Shown here: one piece after another, positions 7,917 through 17,748 of the stretch | How the letters are laid out: every line of letters starts with the position of its first letter | How positions within the stretch are numbered: position 1 is the first letter of the stretch | Source: Paucilactobacillus vaccinostercus DSM 20634 | GTDB lineage: Bacteria > Bacillota > Bacilli > Lactobacillales > Lactobacillaceae | Length of the DNA stretch: 64,000 nt | Direction: 5' to 3' | NCBI RefSeq assembly: GCF_001436295.1 | Contig: NZ_AYYY01000007.1 | Coordinates: forward strand, 1-64,000 | Program-made: the position numbers and the translations under genes | Notes under the pieces: model-generated | What the model was told of the DNA's origin: nothing | Databases searched by the model: none | The model's input: only the letters and a program-made list of their open reading frames with translations

Positions 7917-10070
7917 CTACTGTCCGATAATTGACTTCGCATTACTCCATAATTCTGATGCTTTTTGTTTGATGCTTTGCGCACCTTGGGCAACTTTATC
8001 GCCAAATTCAGATGTATTATTTTCAAGATTGTCCCAAATATTGGAAGAACTTGATGATTTGTTACCAGCAAGTGTTGCCGCATCTTTGGTATCAAAGCTG
8101 GTTTGTTTTGTATTAGGTAGCATTTGTGTCAATTCATCTTTAAATAAAGTGTTTGTGTTGGTATACGTTGTTTCTGCCAAGGTATGACTTTCATTTGTGC
8201 TATCATACCCTTCCCAAGTTGCAACTACGATATCGGGGGTATATCCAATAATCCACTTATCACGCTCTGAATTTTGACCATTCACAACGTCAGATTCAGT
8301 ACTGCCAGTTTTCCCGGCCACGGAATATCCAGATGGTTTAGCCGTCTTACCTGTACCGTAATTGAAGACCCCAAGCATCATGCTCGTCATCTCCTTTGCA
8401 ACTTTCTTAGAGATGATTTGCTTTCGTTTTACATTAGTATTATTAACAATCACTTTACCAGATGCATCCACAATTTTGGTGATGTAATGTGGCGTCGTCT
8501 TCTTACCATTGTTGGCAAAAGCAGTATAGGCGCCTGCCATCTGCTGAGGAGAAACACCGCTTGATAAACCGCCTAACCCTAAAGCAAGATTTTTATCTTT
8601 TTTGGTGACTGGCAATCCAAATTTTTTAACAGATTCGTAGCCTTTAGTAACACCAATTTTATTCAACAGCCAGACTGTCGGGGCATTCAAGCTTTCAGCC
8701 AGTGCCTTATACATGGTCACTTTACCACTGTATGTGTCATCGTAATTTTTAGGTGTGTAGTCATTCGTGCCATACGATTGCTTTTTATCCTGTAAAATCG
8801 AATCGTAGTAGTACCCATTTTCTAACGCCGGAGCATAGACTGCGATTGGCTTCAACGATGACCCTGGTTGACGTTTCATCTGTGTTGCACGGTTAAATCC
8901 TCGGAACACATGCGCACCACGGCCACCCACCACAGCTAAAACGCCGCCATTATTAGGGTTCACAGCGATCGAAGCAGATTGCACTTCGGTCCCGTCGGAT
9001 GCATTACTTGGAAAGTTATTATCGTTTTTATAGATATTTTGCATGATCGTCTGCTGCGTTTGATCCAGCGTTGTATAGATTTTATATCCCTTATTCATAA
9101 TTTCAGATTCGGTTAACCCATATTTACTGATTGCCTCGCTGATAACAGCATCAAAGAAATACGGATACTTATACGTATTGGTCTGCTTGTAGCCGTTCGA
9201 GACTGTCAGTGCTGTCTTCTTGTAACGGTTAGCCTGTGATTGCGTTAATTTACCATTTTCAACCATTAGTTGTAGAACAACATTTCTTCGCTGTTTGGAA
9301 GCCGTCGGATGGGCAACTGGATCATAACCACTCGGCGATGTTAGCATTCCCGCCAACACAGCAGCCTCTGGCACTGTCAGATCACTTGCATCCTTATCAA
9401 AATATCGTTTAGACGCGTCTTGAACACCCCAAACGCCATTACCAAAGTAAGCATTATTTAAATACATCGTCAAAATATCATTCTTGGAATAGATGTTTTC
9501 TACCTCAATGGAAATAAAGATTTCTTTTGCCTTTCGTGTAAAGGTCTGTTGCTGAGTCAGATAAGCGTTCTTAACAAGTTGCTGGGTTAGTGTACTCCCA
9601 CCACCAGAAATGTAATTACGCCCTAAAACTTTATTTTTGGCATATAGCAAGGCTGCTCGGGCAATCCCCTTAACCGAAAAACCATGTTCATGATAAAAAT
9701 CACGGTCTTCCGTCGAAAGCACAGCATTCGGAATATTCTTTGAAATTTTATTTAGCGAAACATAAGTTCCTTTTTGTGAGTATAAACTACCAGCTGACTT
9801 ATTATGACGATCATAAATCATCGTTGGTGTTTCCAGTGTCGCCTTTAAATTGCTCACGTGCGACGTCTTGGCAATAAAGGTAAGATACCCGCTAACTAGT
9901 AAAAATAACGTCAAGCAGACAACAATGATCCACCTAGTTATTTGGAATCGGTGCCATCCTTTTTTCAGTAACCGTTTGAACTTTTGCCATAAGGGGGCAA
10001 ACCAGTCCCTCAATTCTTGAAGCCACCGCTTAAACCGTGATGGTTGATCATTCATATCTCTATTCCCCAT
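7917..10070 (-). CDS. pbp2A: Class A penicillin-binding protein (transglycosylase/transpeptidase)
   Basis: Bifunctional peptidoglycan synthase, 717 residues. Short cationic cytoplasmic tail, one membrane helix near residues 45-70, GT51 domain with STEDRDFYHEHG and GGGSTLTQQL, then the transpeptidase domain with the SxxK motif in PGSSLKP, SLN in AESLNAP and AGKTGSTES. The C-terminal tail is Ser/Asn-rich with a possible second helix. Length and order are those of lactobacillal PBP2A; the symbol follows that usage and could equally be another class A paralog. Start is either ATG 10070 (AAGGTGA 11 bases upstream) or ATG 10055. Confidence 0.93.
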   Translation of the reverse strand: MGNRDMNDQPSRFKRWLQELRDWFAPLWQKFKRLLKKGWHRFQITRWIIVVCLTLFLLVSGYLTFIAKTSHVSNLKATLETPTMIYDRHNKSAGSLYSQKGTYVSLNKISKNIPNAVLSTEDRDFYHEHGFSVKGIARAALLYAKNKVLGRNYISGGGSTLTQQLVKNAYLTQQQTFTRKAKEIFISIEVENIYSKNDILTMYLNNAYFGNGVWGVQDASKRYFDKDASDLTVPEAAVLAGMLTSPSGYDPVAHPTASKQRRNVVLQLMVENGKLTQSQANRYKKTALTVSNGYKQTNTYKYPYFFDAVISEAISKYGLTESEIMNKGYKIYTTLDQTQQTIMQNIYKNDNNFPSNASDGTEVQSASIAVNPNNGGVLAVVGGRGAHVFRGFNRATQMKRQPGSSLKPIAVYAPALENGYYYDSILQDKKQSYGTNDYTPKNYDDTYSGKVTMYKALAESLNAPTVWLLNKIGVTKGYESVKKFGLPVTKKDKNLALGLGGLSSGVSPQQMAGAYTAFANNGKKTTPHYITKIVDASGKVIVNNTNVKRKQIISKKVAKEMTSMMLGVFNYGTGKTAKPSGYSVAGKTGSTESDVVNGQNSERDKWIIGYTPDIVVATWEGYDSTNESHTLAETTYTNTNTLFKDELTQMLPNTKQTSFDTKDAATLAGNKSSSSSNIWDNLENNTSEFGDKVAQGAQSIKQKASELWSNAKSIIGQ

Positions 10071-10171
10071 CTCTTAAGTAATCACCTTCCATTTTAGCAT
10101 AATAACTTTAGACGCCACTTCTTGATGACCTTTTTTAGTGGAATTTAAGAAAAAATCGTTAATTTTTAAAA

Positions 10172-10206
10172 TTGTATATAGCAACTAAATAAATTGCTAT
10201 ATACAA
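10172..10206. repeat. Perfect 13-base inverted repeat upstream of pbp2A
   Basis: TTGTATATAGCAA, 9 bases, TTGCTATATACAA. It lies after the argR terminator and about 100 bases before pbp2A. It could be a second terminator stem or an operator; the arms do not match any box I know well. Confidence 0.6.
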
Positions 10207-10241
10207 AAAGCCAAAAACTGCATTTTGCAATTTTTAGCTTT
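10207..10241 (-). terminator. argR terminator
   Basis: On the minus strand AAAGCTAAAAA / TTTTTGGCTTT form a stem followed by T's, directly after the argR stop. Confidence 0.75.
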
Positions 10242-10713
10242 ATTTTTCAAGATATAGATCAGCATTCACATGTTCAACGATTTTTTGATTAAATTGTTGC
10301 GCAATTTTCGTACTTGGACTCACAATAAAAATTGTGTCATGACCAGCTAAAGTTCCTGCAACCTCTGGTAAATTCAAATCGTCAATAATGGCAGCAAGTA
10401 AATTACCGTCACTCGGAAGCGTCCGAATAATATTCATAAACTCAACTTGCGACACATTTGTCACGACTTCATGAATCGTATCATATAGCCGTAACTCTTC
10501 ACTTTTATTACCAGCTTTAAAAATGGTGTATCGCAAATTACCATTACCATCAGCGGCTTTCACAATTTGCATTTCGCGAATATCCCGTGAAATGGTCGCT
10601 TGAGTCGCAGTAATCTCATTATCCTTCAATCGTTGCATTAATTCTTCTTGCGTTGTAATCGTATATTGACTAATAAGTTGCTCAATTTTTGCTTGACGAG
10701 TCGATTTTTTCAT
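10240..10713 (-). CDS. argR: Arginine repressor ArgR
   Basis: Arginine-responsive DNA-binding regulator, 157 residues. Winged-helix N-terminal domain (EEL, ATQATISRDIREM near residues 36-50) and C-terminal hexamerisation/arginine-binding domain. The effector motif reads GTLAGHDT: the first Asp of the usual GTxAGDDT is His, a variant that may alter arginine sensing. The ATG has GGAGG upstream. Linked to argS as in many lactobacilli. Its promoter carries a good ARG box, suggesting autoregulation. No arginine biosynthesis or deiminase genes are in the window. Confidence 0.96.
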   Translation of the reverse strand: MKKSTRQAKIEQLISQYTITTQEELMQRLKDNEITATQATISRDIREMQIVKAADGNGNLRYTIFKAGNKSEELRLYDTIHEVVTNVSQVEFMNIIRTLPSDGNLLAAIIDDLNLPEVAGTLAGHDTIFIVSPSTKIAQQFNQKIVEHVNADLYLEK

Positions 10714-10757
10714 TTCTAACCAATTCCTCCGTAAATCATGTCCATTAAGTTATTAGT

Positions 10758-10789
10758 TGAATAATAATACATTATTTACGAATAATCAA
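10758..10789 (-). promoter_or_regulatory. argR promoter with overlapping ARG box
   Basis: On the minus strand TTGATT (10789-10784), 17-base spacer, TATTAT (10766-10761). The ARG box TGAATAATAATACA (10758-10771, plus strand) fits TGNATWWWWATNCA and covers the -10, which suggests autorepression. Confidence 0.65.
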
Positions 10790-10814
10790 GCGAATAGATT
10801 AATATTTATACAAA

Positions 10815-12503
10815 TTACATTTCATCGGGAGCTTGAACTCCCAACAATTCAAGGGCTGATTTCAGCACATCACTAACTGCTTCAACGAGTGCCAAGCGTG
10901 CCATTTTTTCATCATCTTCAACTAAAATCTTTGTGTGCGCGTAGTACTGGTTAAACTCTTTAGCCAGTTGTAATGCATATTTTGCAATCACTGATGGCTC
11001 GTATTCACGTGCGGCCCGTTGAATAATTTCACCAAACTGTCCTAGAGACTTGATGATTTCCCAAGCTGCTGGATCCCCCAATGCCAAGTTAGCCGTTGTA
11101 AGATCTGGGTTCCCAGCTTTTCGTAAAATACTTTGTGACCGTGCATGCGCATACTGAACATATGGTCCCGTTTCACCTTCGAAACGCACAACTTCTTCTA
11201 AATCAAAGTCAAAATTATTAAGCCGTTCATTCTTAAGATCATGGAATACAACGGCCCCCACTCCAACTTGTTGGGCAACTTCCTCAGCATTTTTAAGATC
11301 TGGATTCTTTTCGGCAATTTGTTTACGTGCTAACGAGATGGCATCATTCAGCACATTCTCCAGCAAGATCACGCGGCCCTCACGAGTTGAAAGTTTACGG
11401 CCACCTTGCGTAATCAAACCAAATGGAATGTGATGAATATCGTCTGCCCAGTCAAACCCTAATTCCTTTAGAACCGCCTTCAATTGTTTGAAGTGATTTT
11501 GTTGTTCATTTCCTACAACGTATAATGATTGAACAAAATCATAGGTCCGTTTTCGGTAAATAGCTGCCGCTAAGTCACGCGTAATATATAAAGTCGCACC
11601 ATCAGTTTTCTTAATTAAGGCTGGATTCAGATTATACTTTTCAAGGTCAACAATTTCGGCACCCTTACTTTCTTGGAGTAAGCCTTTATCTTCCAACATT
11701 TGTACAACTTCGTCCATCTTATCATTGTAGAATGCTTCACCATTGTATGAATCAAAATCAATTCCAAGAAGATCGTAAATCTTCATAAACAATTTTAGTG
11801 ATTCAGAACGGAACCACTTCCAAAGATGAGTCGCTTCCTCATCCCCGTCTTCCAGTTTTTTAAACCATGCACGCGCATCATCATCAAGCTCTGGGTTTTC
11901 CTTATCTTCTTGATGAAAACGAACATAATACTTCTGTAAGGTATTGATGGGATCCGCTTTGACTTCCTCTTCGCTTCCCCACATCTTGTAGGCAGCCATT
12001 AACTTTCCAAACTGAGTTCCCCAGTCTCCTAAATGGTTAATTTTAATTGGATTATAATTTACCTTCGTTAAAATTTTAGCAAGTGAATTTCCGATTACCG
12101 TTGAGCGTAAATGTCCCATCGACATTGGTTTAGCAATGTTTGGTGATGACATATCAATTGGTACGTTACCGGCATTGCCGAGATCCGAGTTACCATAATT
12201 TTCCGGATCAGCCAAAATTGCCTGTAAAATTTCAGCAGCAATTTGTCCTTTATCAAGGAAGAAGTTGACGTATGGTCCTGCAACAACGACCTTTTCAAAT
12301 CCATTTTGATCGATTGCTTCAATTAAATCAGCAGCAATCATTTGTGGCGCTTTATGTTGCGTTTTTGCCAAAAAGAAAGTTGGAAAAGCGAAATCACCAT
12401 TTTGACTATCTTTTGGCCGCTCAATTTTTGTTTCAATATCATGTGCATCTACATCTGGCAATGCTTGTGCTAGTGCCTGAACAACCTGCTGTTTTGCATC
12501 CAT
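10815..12503 (-). CDS. argS: Arginyl-tRNA synthetase
   Basis: Class Ia aminoacyl-tRNA synthetase, 562 residues. N-terminal Add-1 domain, HIGH-equivalent in MSMGHLRST near residue 130, a degenerate KMSKS region GRKLSTREG near 378, and a C-terminal helical anticodon-binding domain ([14 protein letters not shown] onward). Charges tRNA-Arg. ATG preceded by GGAGG. Expression is controlled by the upstream T-box leader. The gap to argR holds an argR promoter, so the two are not strictly one operon. Confidence 0.98.
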   Translation of the reverse strand: MDAKQQVVQALAQALPDVDAHDIETKIERPKDSQNGDFAFPTFFLAKTQHKAPQMIAADLIEAIDQNGFEKVVVAGPYVNFFLDKGQIAAEILQAILADPENYGNSDLGNAGNVPIDMSSPNIAKPMSMGHLRSTVIGNSLAKILTKVNYNPIKINHLGDWGTQFGKLMAAYKMWGSEEEVKADPINTLQKYYVRFHQEDKENPELDDDARAWFKKLEDGDEEATHLWKWFRSESLKLFMKIYDLLGIDFDSYNGEAFYNDKMDEVVQMLEDKGLLQESKGAEIVDLEKYNLNPALIKKTDGATLYITRDLAAAIYRKRTYDFVQSLYVVGNEQQNHFKQLKAVLKELGFDWADDIHHIPFGLITQGGRKLSTREGRVILLENVLNDAISLARKQIAEKNPDLKNAEEVAQQVGVGAVVFHDLKNERLNNFDFDLEEVVRFEGETGPYVQYAHARSQSILRKAGNPDLTTANLALGDPAAWEIIKSLGQFGEIIQRAAREYEPSVIAKYALQLAKEFNQYYAHTKILVEDDEKMARLALVEAVSDVLKSALELLGVQAPDEM

Positions 12504-12544
12504 TGTAATTCCTCCAAATTAGTGTTTTTCAATCGTGATGAGAC

Positions 12545-12752
12545 GAAAAAAGTCCCCAATAAGTCCTAGAACTTATCAGAGACGAGATTTCCCGCGGTAC
12601 CACTCTACTTGAAATTAATCCACTTTAAATTATTCAACTAGTTATTAATCAGAGACACGCTTCGGTAAAGATCGTTATCTGCCTTTCACCATCACAGATT
12701 CGCTAAAACGATTTCGACACCTACTACTTCTCTGGCTTGAAACTTACATACC
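12545..12752 (-). promoter_or_regulatory. T-box leader of argS, specifier CGU (Arg)
   Basis: tRNA-sensing riboswitch. Present on the minus strand: AGAAGTAG on the 5' side of Stem I; GAAG-CGT-G then TCTCTG closing Stem I, so the specifier triplet is CGT (12659-12657), an arginine codon; the antiterminator T-box core GTGGTACCGCGGG (12603-12591); and a terminator stem of 13 pairs with T6 (12583-12545). Uncharged tRNA-Arg should stabilise the antiterminator and allow argS transcription. Confidence 0.93.
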
Positions 12753-12758
12753 CGATTC

Positions 12759-12786
12759 ATTATACCAAATTAACGCTTAAAAACAA
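12759..12786 (-). promoter_or_regulatory. argS T-box promoter
   Basis: Minus strand TTGTTT, 16-base spacer, TATAAT about 7 bases before the T-box 5' end. A small hairpin (ACGCTT / AAGCGT, 12773-12790) overlaps it and may end the upstream gene. Confidence 0.75.
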
Positions 12787-12806
12787 GCGTATTCCCCAAC
12801 TAATCA

Positions 12807-13646
12807 TTACCCGTTAAATTGGCTCCCACCTAACAGTTCATCTATTACGGTCAAAACCCCGTCATGGTTATTGGATGGTGCTTGACGCGTTACAGCGCTT
12901 TTGATGCTATCGTTCGCATTTGCCATCGCAAATCCGTATGGCGTCATTGTTAACATCGCCAAATCATTTTCGTTATCCCCAAAGGTCATCACTTCTTGGT
13001 CGGCGATGTGATACTTAGCCTGTAACGTTTTTAATCCAGTTCGTTTATTAACACCCGCTGGTCCGATTAACTCAGTATTAAATCCTGAGTTCAAGCTCGC
13101 AAGGCCGCTAGGCAATAAATCTCGTAATAATTGAATTTGCTGCTTTGTATCATCACCTGGTGCAAAGGAAAGGCCCACTTTGACTAACTGATCCGCAAAT
13201 TTGTCGGCCTCATACTCTAGTATTTCAGGAACCCGCTTTAACGTTGAATAGTAGCGATTTTTAAGATCAAAGTACGCCTGTGGTTCCTGATCATCAACAT
13301 AGGCTGCTTTCTCACCAGTAATTGTCGTTGATGCAATTGGAATATTAAAATGCGTTTTGATAATTTTCAGTAATTCCTCTAGTAGGTTTATAGGAATTTC
13401 TTTAACAGACAATAATTTATCGCCGCTTGCAACAATTGAACCATTTTCGGAAATAAAATCAACAGCCCCCTCAAATCCACTAAATTGTTGTTTTAACCGG
13501 TCCAATTGCGACCCACTGGCAGCAACAAAATGGATGCCTCGATCTACCAACTGTTGTAGTTGACGACCAAATCGTTGTTTATCGTAACTATTATCATCTC
13601 TTAAAAATGTCCCATCCATATCAACAGCAATTAATTTAATTTTCAT
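12807..13646 (-). CDS. HAD-superfamily Cof-type sugar/phosphate phosphatase
   Basis: Cytoplasmic HAD IIB phosphatase, 279 residues. Motif I DMDGT (residues 9-13; nucleophile Asp9), motif II in AASGS, cap domain in the middle, motif IV GDNENDLAM (about 223-231). Family members hydrolyse sugar phosphates, FMN or PLP; the substrate here cannot be told from sequence. AAAGGACGTGG precedes the ATG. Not obviously linked to argS, which has its own promoter. Confidence 0.9.
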   Translation of the reverse strand: MKIKLIAVDMDGTFLRDDNSYDKQRFGRQLQQLVDRGIHFVAASGSQLDRLKQQFSGFEGAVDFISENGSIVASGDKLLSVKEIPINLLEELLKIIKTHFNIPIASTTITGEKAAYVDDQEPQAYFDLKNRYYSTLKRVPEILEYEADKFADQLVKVGLSFAPGDDTKQQIQLLRDLLPSGLASLNSGFNTELIGPAGVNKRTGLKTLQAKYHIADQEVMTFGDNENDLAMLTMTPYGFAMANANDSIKSAVTRQAPSNNHDGVLTVIDELLGGSQFNG

Positions 13647-13803
13647 TGTTCCACGTCCTTTATATTCATGTCGTTCATTATACGTACTTTTCGTAAGTCA
13701 TGCTAGTTATCCGCCAAATCTAACCGATCTCTAGTAGTATATCAGTCCGTGATCTATTATAATGAACTGTGGTACCGCATTCATTTACATTGGGAGGATT
13801 TAC

Positions 13804-15510
13804 ATGCTTTACATACTACTACTGAGTTTTATCGCACCCATTTTGGTGTATCTTACTTTCATTTTTCATTCGCGCGTCACTAAGACATTCGCCAAATACG
13901 GTCTTGGTATTTTAGTTGCCGAGGCCATTGTTTATTGCGTGGTCATTTACTTTGAATTACCGTCACGAAACGCACTCTCCATTTTAACGGTCAATCTCAT
14001 GCTAGGGATCGTAACCACATTAATCATGAGCGCACTCACCCTTGTAATTAACGACCAAGGATTAGTTGTACCACGACTAGCCGCTGCAATTCTCTTGATC
14101 ATCTTGATCGTATTTGTCGCTGGTGAATGGCACTCAAACTTTTTCATCAAACCAGTTGCCAAAAGCGTTCAGTCAACCATCAAGAAAAGTAGTCAGGCCC
14201 CTACTTTCAAGAAGGGGGTCACTCCCGTTGCGTTAGCTCCCAGCACGATTAAAAACCGGATGAACAAGAACATGAGTAAAGTGCCCAACTCACAGTACTA
14301 CCATCTCGGTGAGATTCAGGCCCAATATTACCATGGTAAGCCAGTCTATATTGCACCAGTGGAGTTTGACACCATCTTCAAGTACTATTCGGCAGGACAA
14401 GCAACGCCTGGCTACTTCATTATCGATGCAACTTCACTCTCTGCAGAACCTAAATTTGTGAAAACCAAGCTAAACTATACTAATACTTCCTACTTCAACC
14501 GTAATGCCCAACGGATCATGTACCGCCACTTTCCAAGCTGGTTGGTTGCGGATAATAGCCAGCCACAGCTTGAAATCGATGAAAACGGCACCCCTTACTA
14601 CGTTCAAACCATGTACAAACCAATTCCCCTCAGTCATCGGGTTAACTACTCAAAGCTTCACGTCGTGGTCTTAAACGCCAAGACTGGTAAGGCCAAGCTT
14701 TATCAACTCAAGCATCTTCCTAAATGGATTGATGAAGGAATCACAACTGAAGTAGCTGATTCAATGAATCAAGCATTCGGCGAGTATCAAGATGGCTGGT
14801 TTAACTTCACCTTCTTCAAAAAGGGTGTCCAACAGCCAACCAAAAAGAATGTTATCTCAACTTTCAACAATAAGGGCGAAGTTGAATACTTCACTGATTT
14901 TACCAACCCTAAAACCGAAGCAGATAGTGCGCTTGGTTATTCAATGATTAACGCCCGGACGGGTAAACTAAGCTATTACAAGACAAGCGGTATCATGGAC
15001 TCTGACGGTGCTGCCGATAACGCCAACAATAACTATAAGGCACAGCAATGGACTGCAGCAATGCCCGTTATTTATAATATTTCCGGTCATCCAACTTGGG
15101 TGCTTTCAATTCTTGATAACACGCATGCCTTCCGAAATTATTACTACATTAATGCCGCTGATCAGTCCATTCATGCGACTGGCGACACCGCCAATGAAGC
15201 CTTGGAAAACTACAATCAGGCCTTAATTGATGGCAATGAAAGCAGTGCCGCCAACACCACTAACAGCACCAAGAAAACACTCACAGGAACCGTTGATCGT
15301 GCCCAAATCACTACGAGTGACAATAAATCATTGCTCCTCTTTACGCTCAAAGATGATTCTCACCAGACCATCTACACGGTTCAAAGCGATGACTATAAGA
15401 GTTCGGCCTTAACTCAATCTGGTGATAAAGTCTCCTTTAAAGTTCAAATTGAAAACAATAAGGCCGTCGGCTACGTTTCAAATTTCAAAAATACAAACTT
15501 TACTAAATAA
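13804..15510 (+). CDS. Membrane protein with large extracytoplasmic domain, unknown function
   Basis: 568 residues from ATG 13804, chosen for the GGGAGGA 5-8 bases upstream. Four hydrophobic helices fill about residues 1-115, followed by a long exported region rich in Tyr, Asn and Lys. It contains repeated PepSY-like strands (FIIDATS, VVLNAKTGKAKLYQL, SMINARTGKLSYYKT) and ends in a small beta-rich domain after a Thr/Asn linker. I do not recognise a named family. A TATAAT at 13758-13763 is a probable -10. Sandwiched between a HAD gene and topB, which read the other way. Confidence 0.75.
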   Translation: MLYILLLSFIAPILVYLTFIFHSRVTKTFAKYGLGILVAEAIVYCVVIYFELPSRNALSILTVNLMLGIVTTLIMSALTLVINDQGLVVPRLAAAILLIILIVFVAGEWHSNFFIKPVAKSVQSTIKKSSQAPTFKKGVTPVALAPSTIKNRMNKNMSKVPNSQYYHLGEIQAQYYHGKPVYIAPVEFDTIFKYYSAGQATPGYFIIDATSLSAEPKFVKTKLNYTNTSYFNRNAQRIMYRHFPSWLVADNSQPQLEIDENGTPYYVQTMYKPIPLSHRVNYSKLHVVVLNAKTGKAKLYQLKHLPKWIDEGITTEVADSMNQAFGEYQDGWFNFTFFKKGVQQPTKKNVISTFNNKGEVEYFTDFTNPKTEADSALGYSMINARTGKLSYYKTSGIMDSDGAADNANNNYKAQQWTAAMPVIYNISGHPTWVLSILDNTHAFRNYYYINAADQSIHATGDTANEALENYNQALIDGNESSAANTTNSTKKTLTGTVDRAQITTSDNKSLLLFTLKDDSHQTIYTVQSDDYKSSALTQSGDKVSFKVQIENNKAVGYVSNFKNTNFTK

Positions 15511-15533
15511 CCTTCAACGATAAAAGCCTACAG

Positions 15534-15561
15534 AAAAACACGTCAAATTTGACGTGTTTTT
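15534..15561. terminator. Bidirectional terminator
   Basis: AAAAACACGTCAAA / TTTGACGTGTTTTT, perfect stem between convergent genes (membrane protein and topB). Confidence 0.9.
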
Positions 15562-15563
15562 TA

Positions 15564-17639
15564 TTAATTCTGATAAAAATTTTTCAAAGCTGCTGCTAAT
15601 GGACTTTCTGCCTCATCATCTTCTTGATTAATTTGATTCATCAATCGTTGTGTTTCGTGCTTACCCATTTTCTTCTTACGGGTCTTTTTATCCATCATCT
15701 TCTCAGTCGTCCCATCGTACTTACACCGAAAGAACGCACCTTTTGGGCCGTCAATAATTTGCATTTTACGATGACAATTAGGGCACCGATGATTCGAAGT
15801 TTTGGGATCTTTTCGTCGCCGATACTTGCAGTCGGGATTGCTACAAATATAGATTTTTCCGTCTCGAGTATTCCGTTCACGCAATTTTTGACCACATTCT
15901 GGGCAAATTTTATTGGTCAATGCATAATCGTGATACTCTGCTGTCGAAGACTTAATTTCTTTCACCAGCTGTCGAGTATCAGCCTCAATCCCCTGGATAA
16001 ATGTTTCTGGTGACTGATCACCCTGAGCAATTTTTTCTAAACTAGACTCCCAACGAGCCGTTAATTCTGGCGTCGCTAATGACGGATTCACTAATTTAAG
16101 TAGTTGTTGGCCTTTAGGGGTCACATGTAATTGTCGTCCTTGGCGCTCCATCAGCTCGGATTTAATTAACTTTTCAATGATTTCCGCGCGGGTTGCAGGT
16201 GTCCCCAAATGATGTTGGTCCATCTGACTTAACAGTTCACCTTCACTGATTAAGTTCGGTGCTTTGGTGTACTCCTTTTTAAATTCATACTTAGGCGTAA
16301 CCGTTTGACCTTCAGTCAATTTTTTAACAATCGGTTGTGCCGTCTGTTCAAATTGCCATCCAGGTTCAACGATCCGCTGATATTGAAAATTAAATTGGTA
16401 TTGGCCAGTTTTAATCGTTGTTTTTGTAATTTCCGAACGTTCTGGCTCAGCAAATAAGCCTAAAAAGCGCTCAACGATTAACCGATACATGCGTGTTTCA
16501 TCGGTCGACATTTTATCAAACCGCGGCCGCTCCTCTGTCGGTATCAAGGCATAATGGTCACTGACCTTTTCATTGTTGAATACTGAAGTCAGTCGAATTT
16601 GGGCACCAGTCTTAAGCATTTGCTGTGCATCCTCGTTAAAACCGGCCACCACTCGTAAGCGATCTTTCATTGTTGCCTTCAAATCTGTTGATAAATACCG
16701 AGAATCCGTTCGTGGGTAACTGACGACCTTGTGAGTTTCATAAAGACTTTGAATCAAAGACAATGTCTTATGAGCTGAATATTGATACTTGACATTCGCC
16801 ACCCGTTGAATCTCCGTTAAATCGTAGGGCAGTGGTGCGGGAATAGATTTTTGCTTCGTTACCACATGTTCTACAATTGCCTGACTCGATTTAAGCTGTT
16901 TAATCAAATCCTCTGCTTTTTCACGCGTATCAAGGTCTAACGCATGTTGCAACTGGACTTTGGTACGAGCGCCATCGACCAGCATGTATACCCCATAAAA
17001 TTCCTGTGGCTTAAACTGTTCCACCTTTATCTGCGCCTGATTCACCAAACTGAGTGTCGGCGTCTGAACCCGGCCAGAATTTAAATTATCATCATACTTC
17101 AACGTTAGTGCTCGGGTCACATTCAACCCAATTAACCAGTCCGCCTTGGTTCGAGCTAACTCTGAACGATACAAATTATCGTAATTTTTAGCTGGTTTCA
17201 GATTGGCAAATCCAGCTTTCACAGCTTGTTCAGTCTGTGACGAAATCCAAAGGCGTTTCAACGGTTTATTAAATTTAACCCATTGTAATATCCAACGGGC
17301 CAATAGTTCACCTGCCCGGCCAGAATCAGTTGCAATAATGCCTTCGGTTACATCCGATCGCTTGGACAATTGTGCGATAGCCTTTAATTGGTTTCTAGTT
17401 TTAGGAAGTGGCTTAATTCCAATTTGTTTTGGAATCATTGGTAATTGTTCCATCTGCCACTGTTGCCAGTCCTGATTTAAATCTTCGGGCATTTTAAGAG
17501 TCAGCAAGTGACCAAAAGCCCAGGTCACAATGTATTGGTCACCTTCAAAATAGGTTTTGTGCTGCTGTGTTGCCTTCAATATTCGGGCTAAATCCTTGGC
17601 AACACTGGGCTTTTCAGCCAGAACTAAACGCTTTGTCAT
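15564..17639 (-). CDS. topB: DNA topoisomerase III
   Basis: Type IA topoisomerase, 691 residues from ATG 17639 (GGAGG upstream; the longer frame adds 4 codons without a site). Toprim domain at the N-terminus (LAEKPSVAKD, ATDSGRAGE), active-site Tyr in SYPRTDSRYL near residue 310, EGELLSQMDQHHLGTPATRA helix-hairpin region. The C-terminus has Cys pairs of zinc-ribbon type (CPECGQ, CSNPDC, CPNCHR). Decatenates and relaxes single-stranded regions of DNA. A chromosomal or element-borne copy cannot be told apart by sequence alone; nothing mobile flanks it. Confidence 0.96.
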   Translation of the reverse strand: MTKRLVLAEKPSVAKDLARILKATQQHKTYFEGDQYIVTWAFGHLLTLKMPEDLNQDWQQWQMEQLPMIPKQIGIKPLPKTRNQLKAIAQLSKRSDVTEGIIATDSGRAGELLARWILQWVKFNKPLKRLWISSQTEQAVKAGFANLKPAKNYDNLYRSELARTKADWLIGLNVTRALTLKYDDNLNSGRVQTPTLSLVNQAQIKVEQFKPQEFYGVYMLVDGARTKVQLQHALDLDTREKAEDLIKQLKSSQAIVEHVVTKQKSIPAPLPYDLTEIQRVANVKYQYSAHKTLSLIQSLYETHKVVSYPRTDSRYLSTDLKATMKDRLRVVAGFNEDAQQMLKTGAQIRLTSVFNNEKVSDHYALIPTEERPRFDKMSTDETRMYRLIVERFLGLFAEPERSEITKTTIKTGQYQFNFQYQRIVEPGWQFEQTAQPIVKKLTEGQTVTPKYEFKKEYTKAPNLISEGELLSQMDQHHLGTPATRAEIIEKLIKSELMERQGRQLHVTPKGQQLLKLVNPSLATPELTARWESSLEKIAQGDQSPETFIQGIEADTRQLVKEIKSSTAEYHDYALTNKICPECGQKLRERNTRDGKIYICSNPDCKYRRRKDPKTSNHRCPNCHRKMQIIDGPKGAFFRCKYDGTTEKMMDKKTRKKKMGKHETQRLMNQINQEDDEAESPLAAALKNFYQN

Positions 17640-17708
17640 TTTTACCTCCACGGATCATTATTCAACTCTTCATACTACTGAATTTTAACGACAACCGCAA
17701 ATTTCTTT

Positions 17709-17741
17709 AAAAAAAAGATATTCTTATTAACCAAGAATATC
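17709..17741 (-). terminator. Terminator of first AP2-domain gene
   Basis: Minus strand GATATTCTT / AAGAATATC followed by T8. Confidence 0.85.
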
Positions 17742-17748
17742 CGGAGTT

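Noticed and set aside
13770-13782. GTGGTACCGC motif resembling a T-box core on the plus strand
   Set aside because: It lies within 15 bases of the -10 and no Stem I, specifier or terminator fits around it; chance match.
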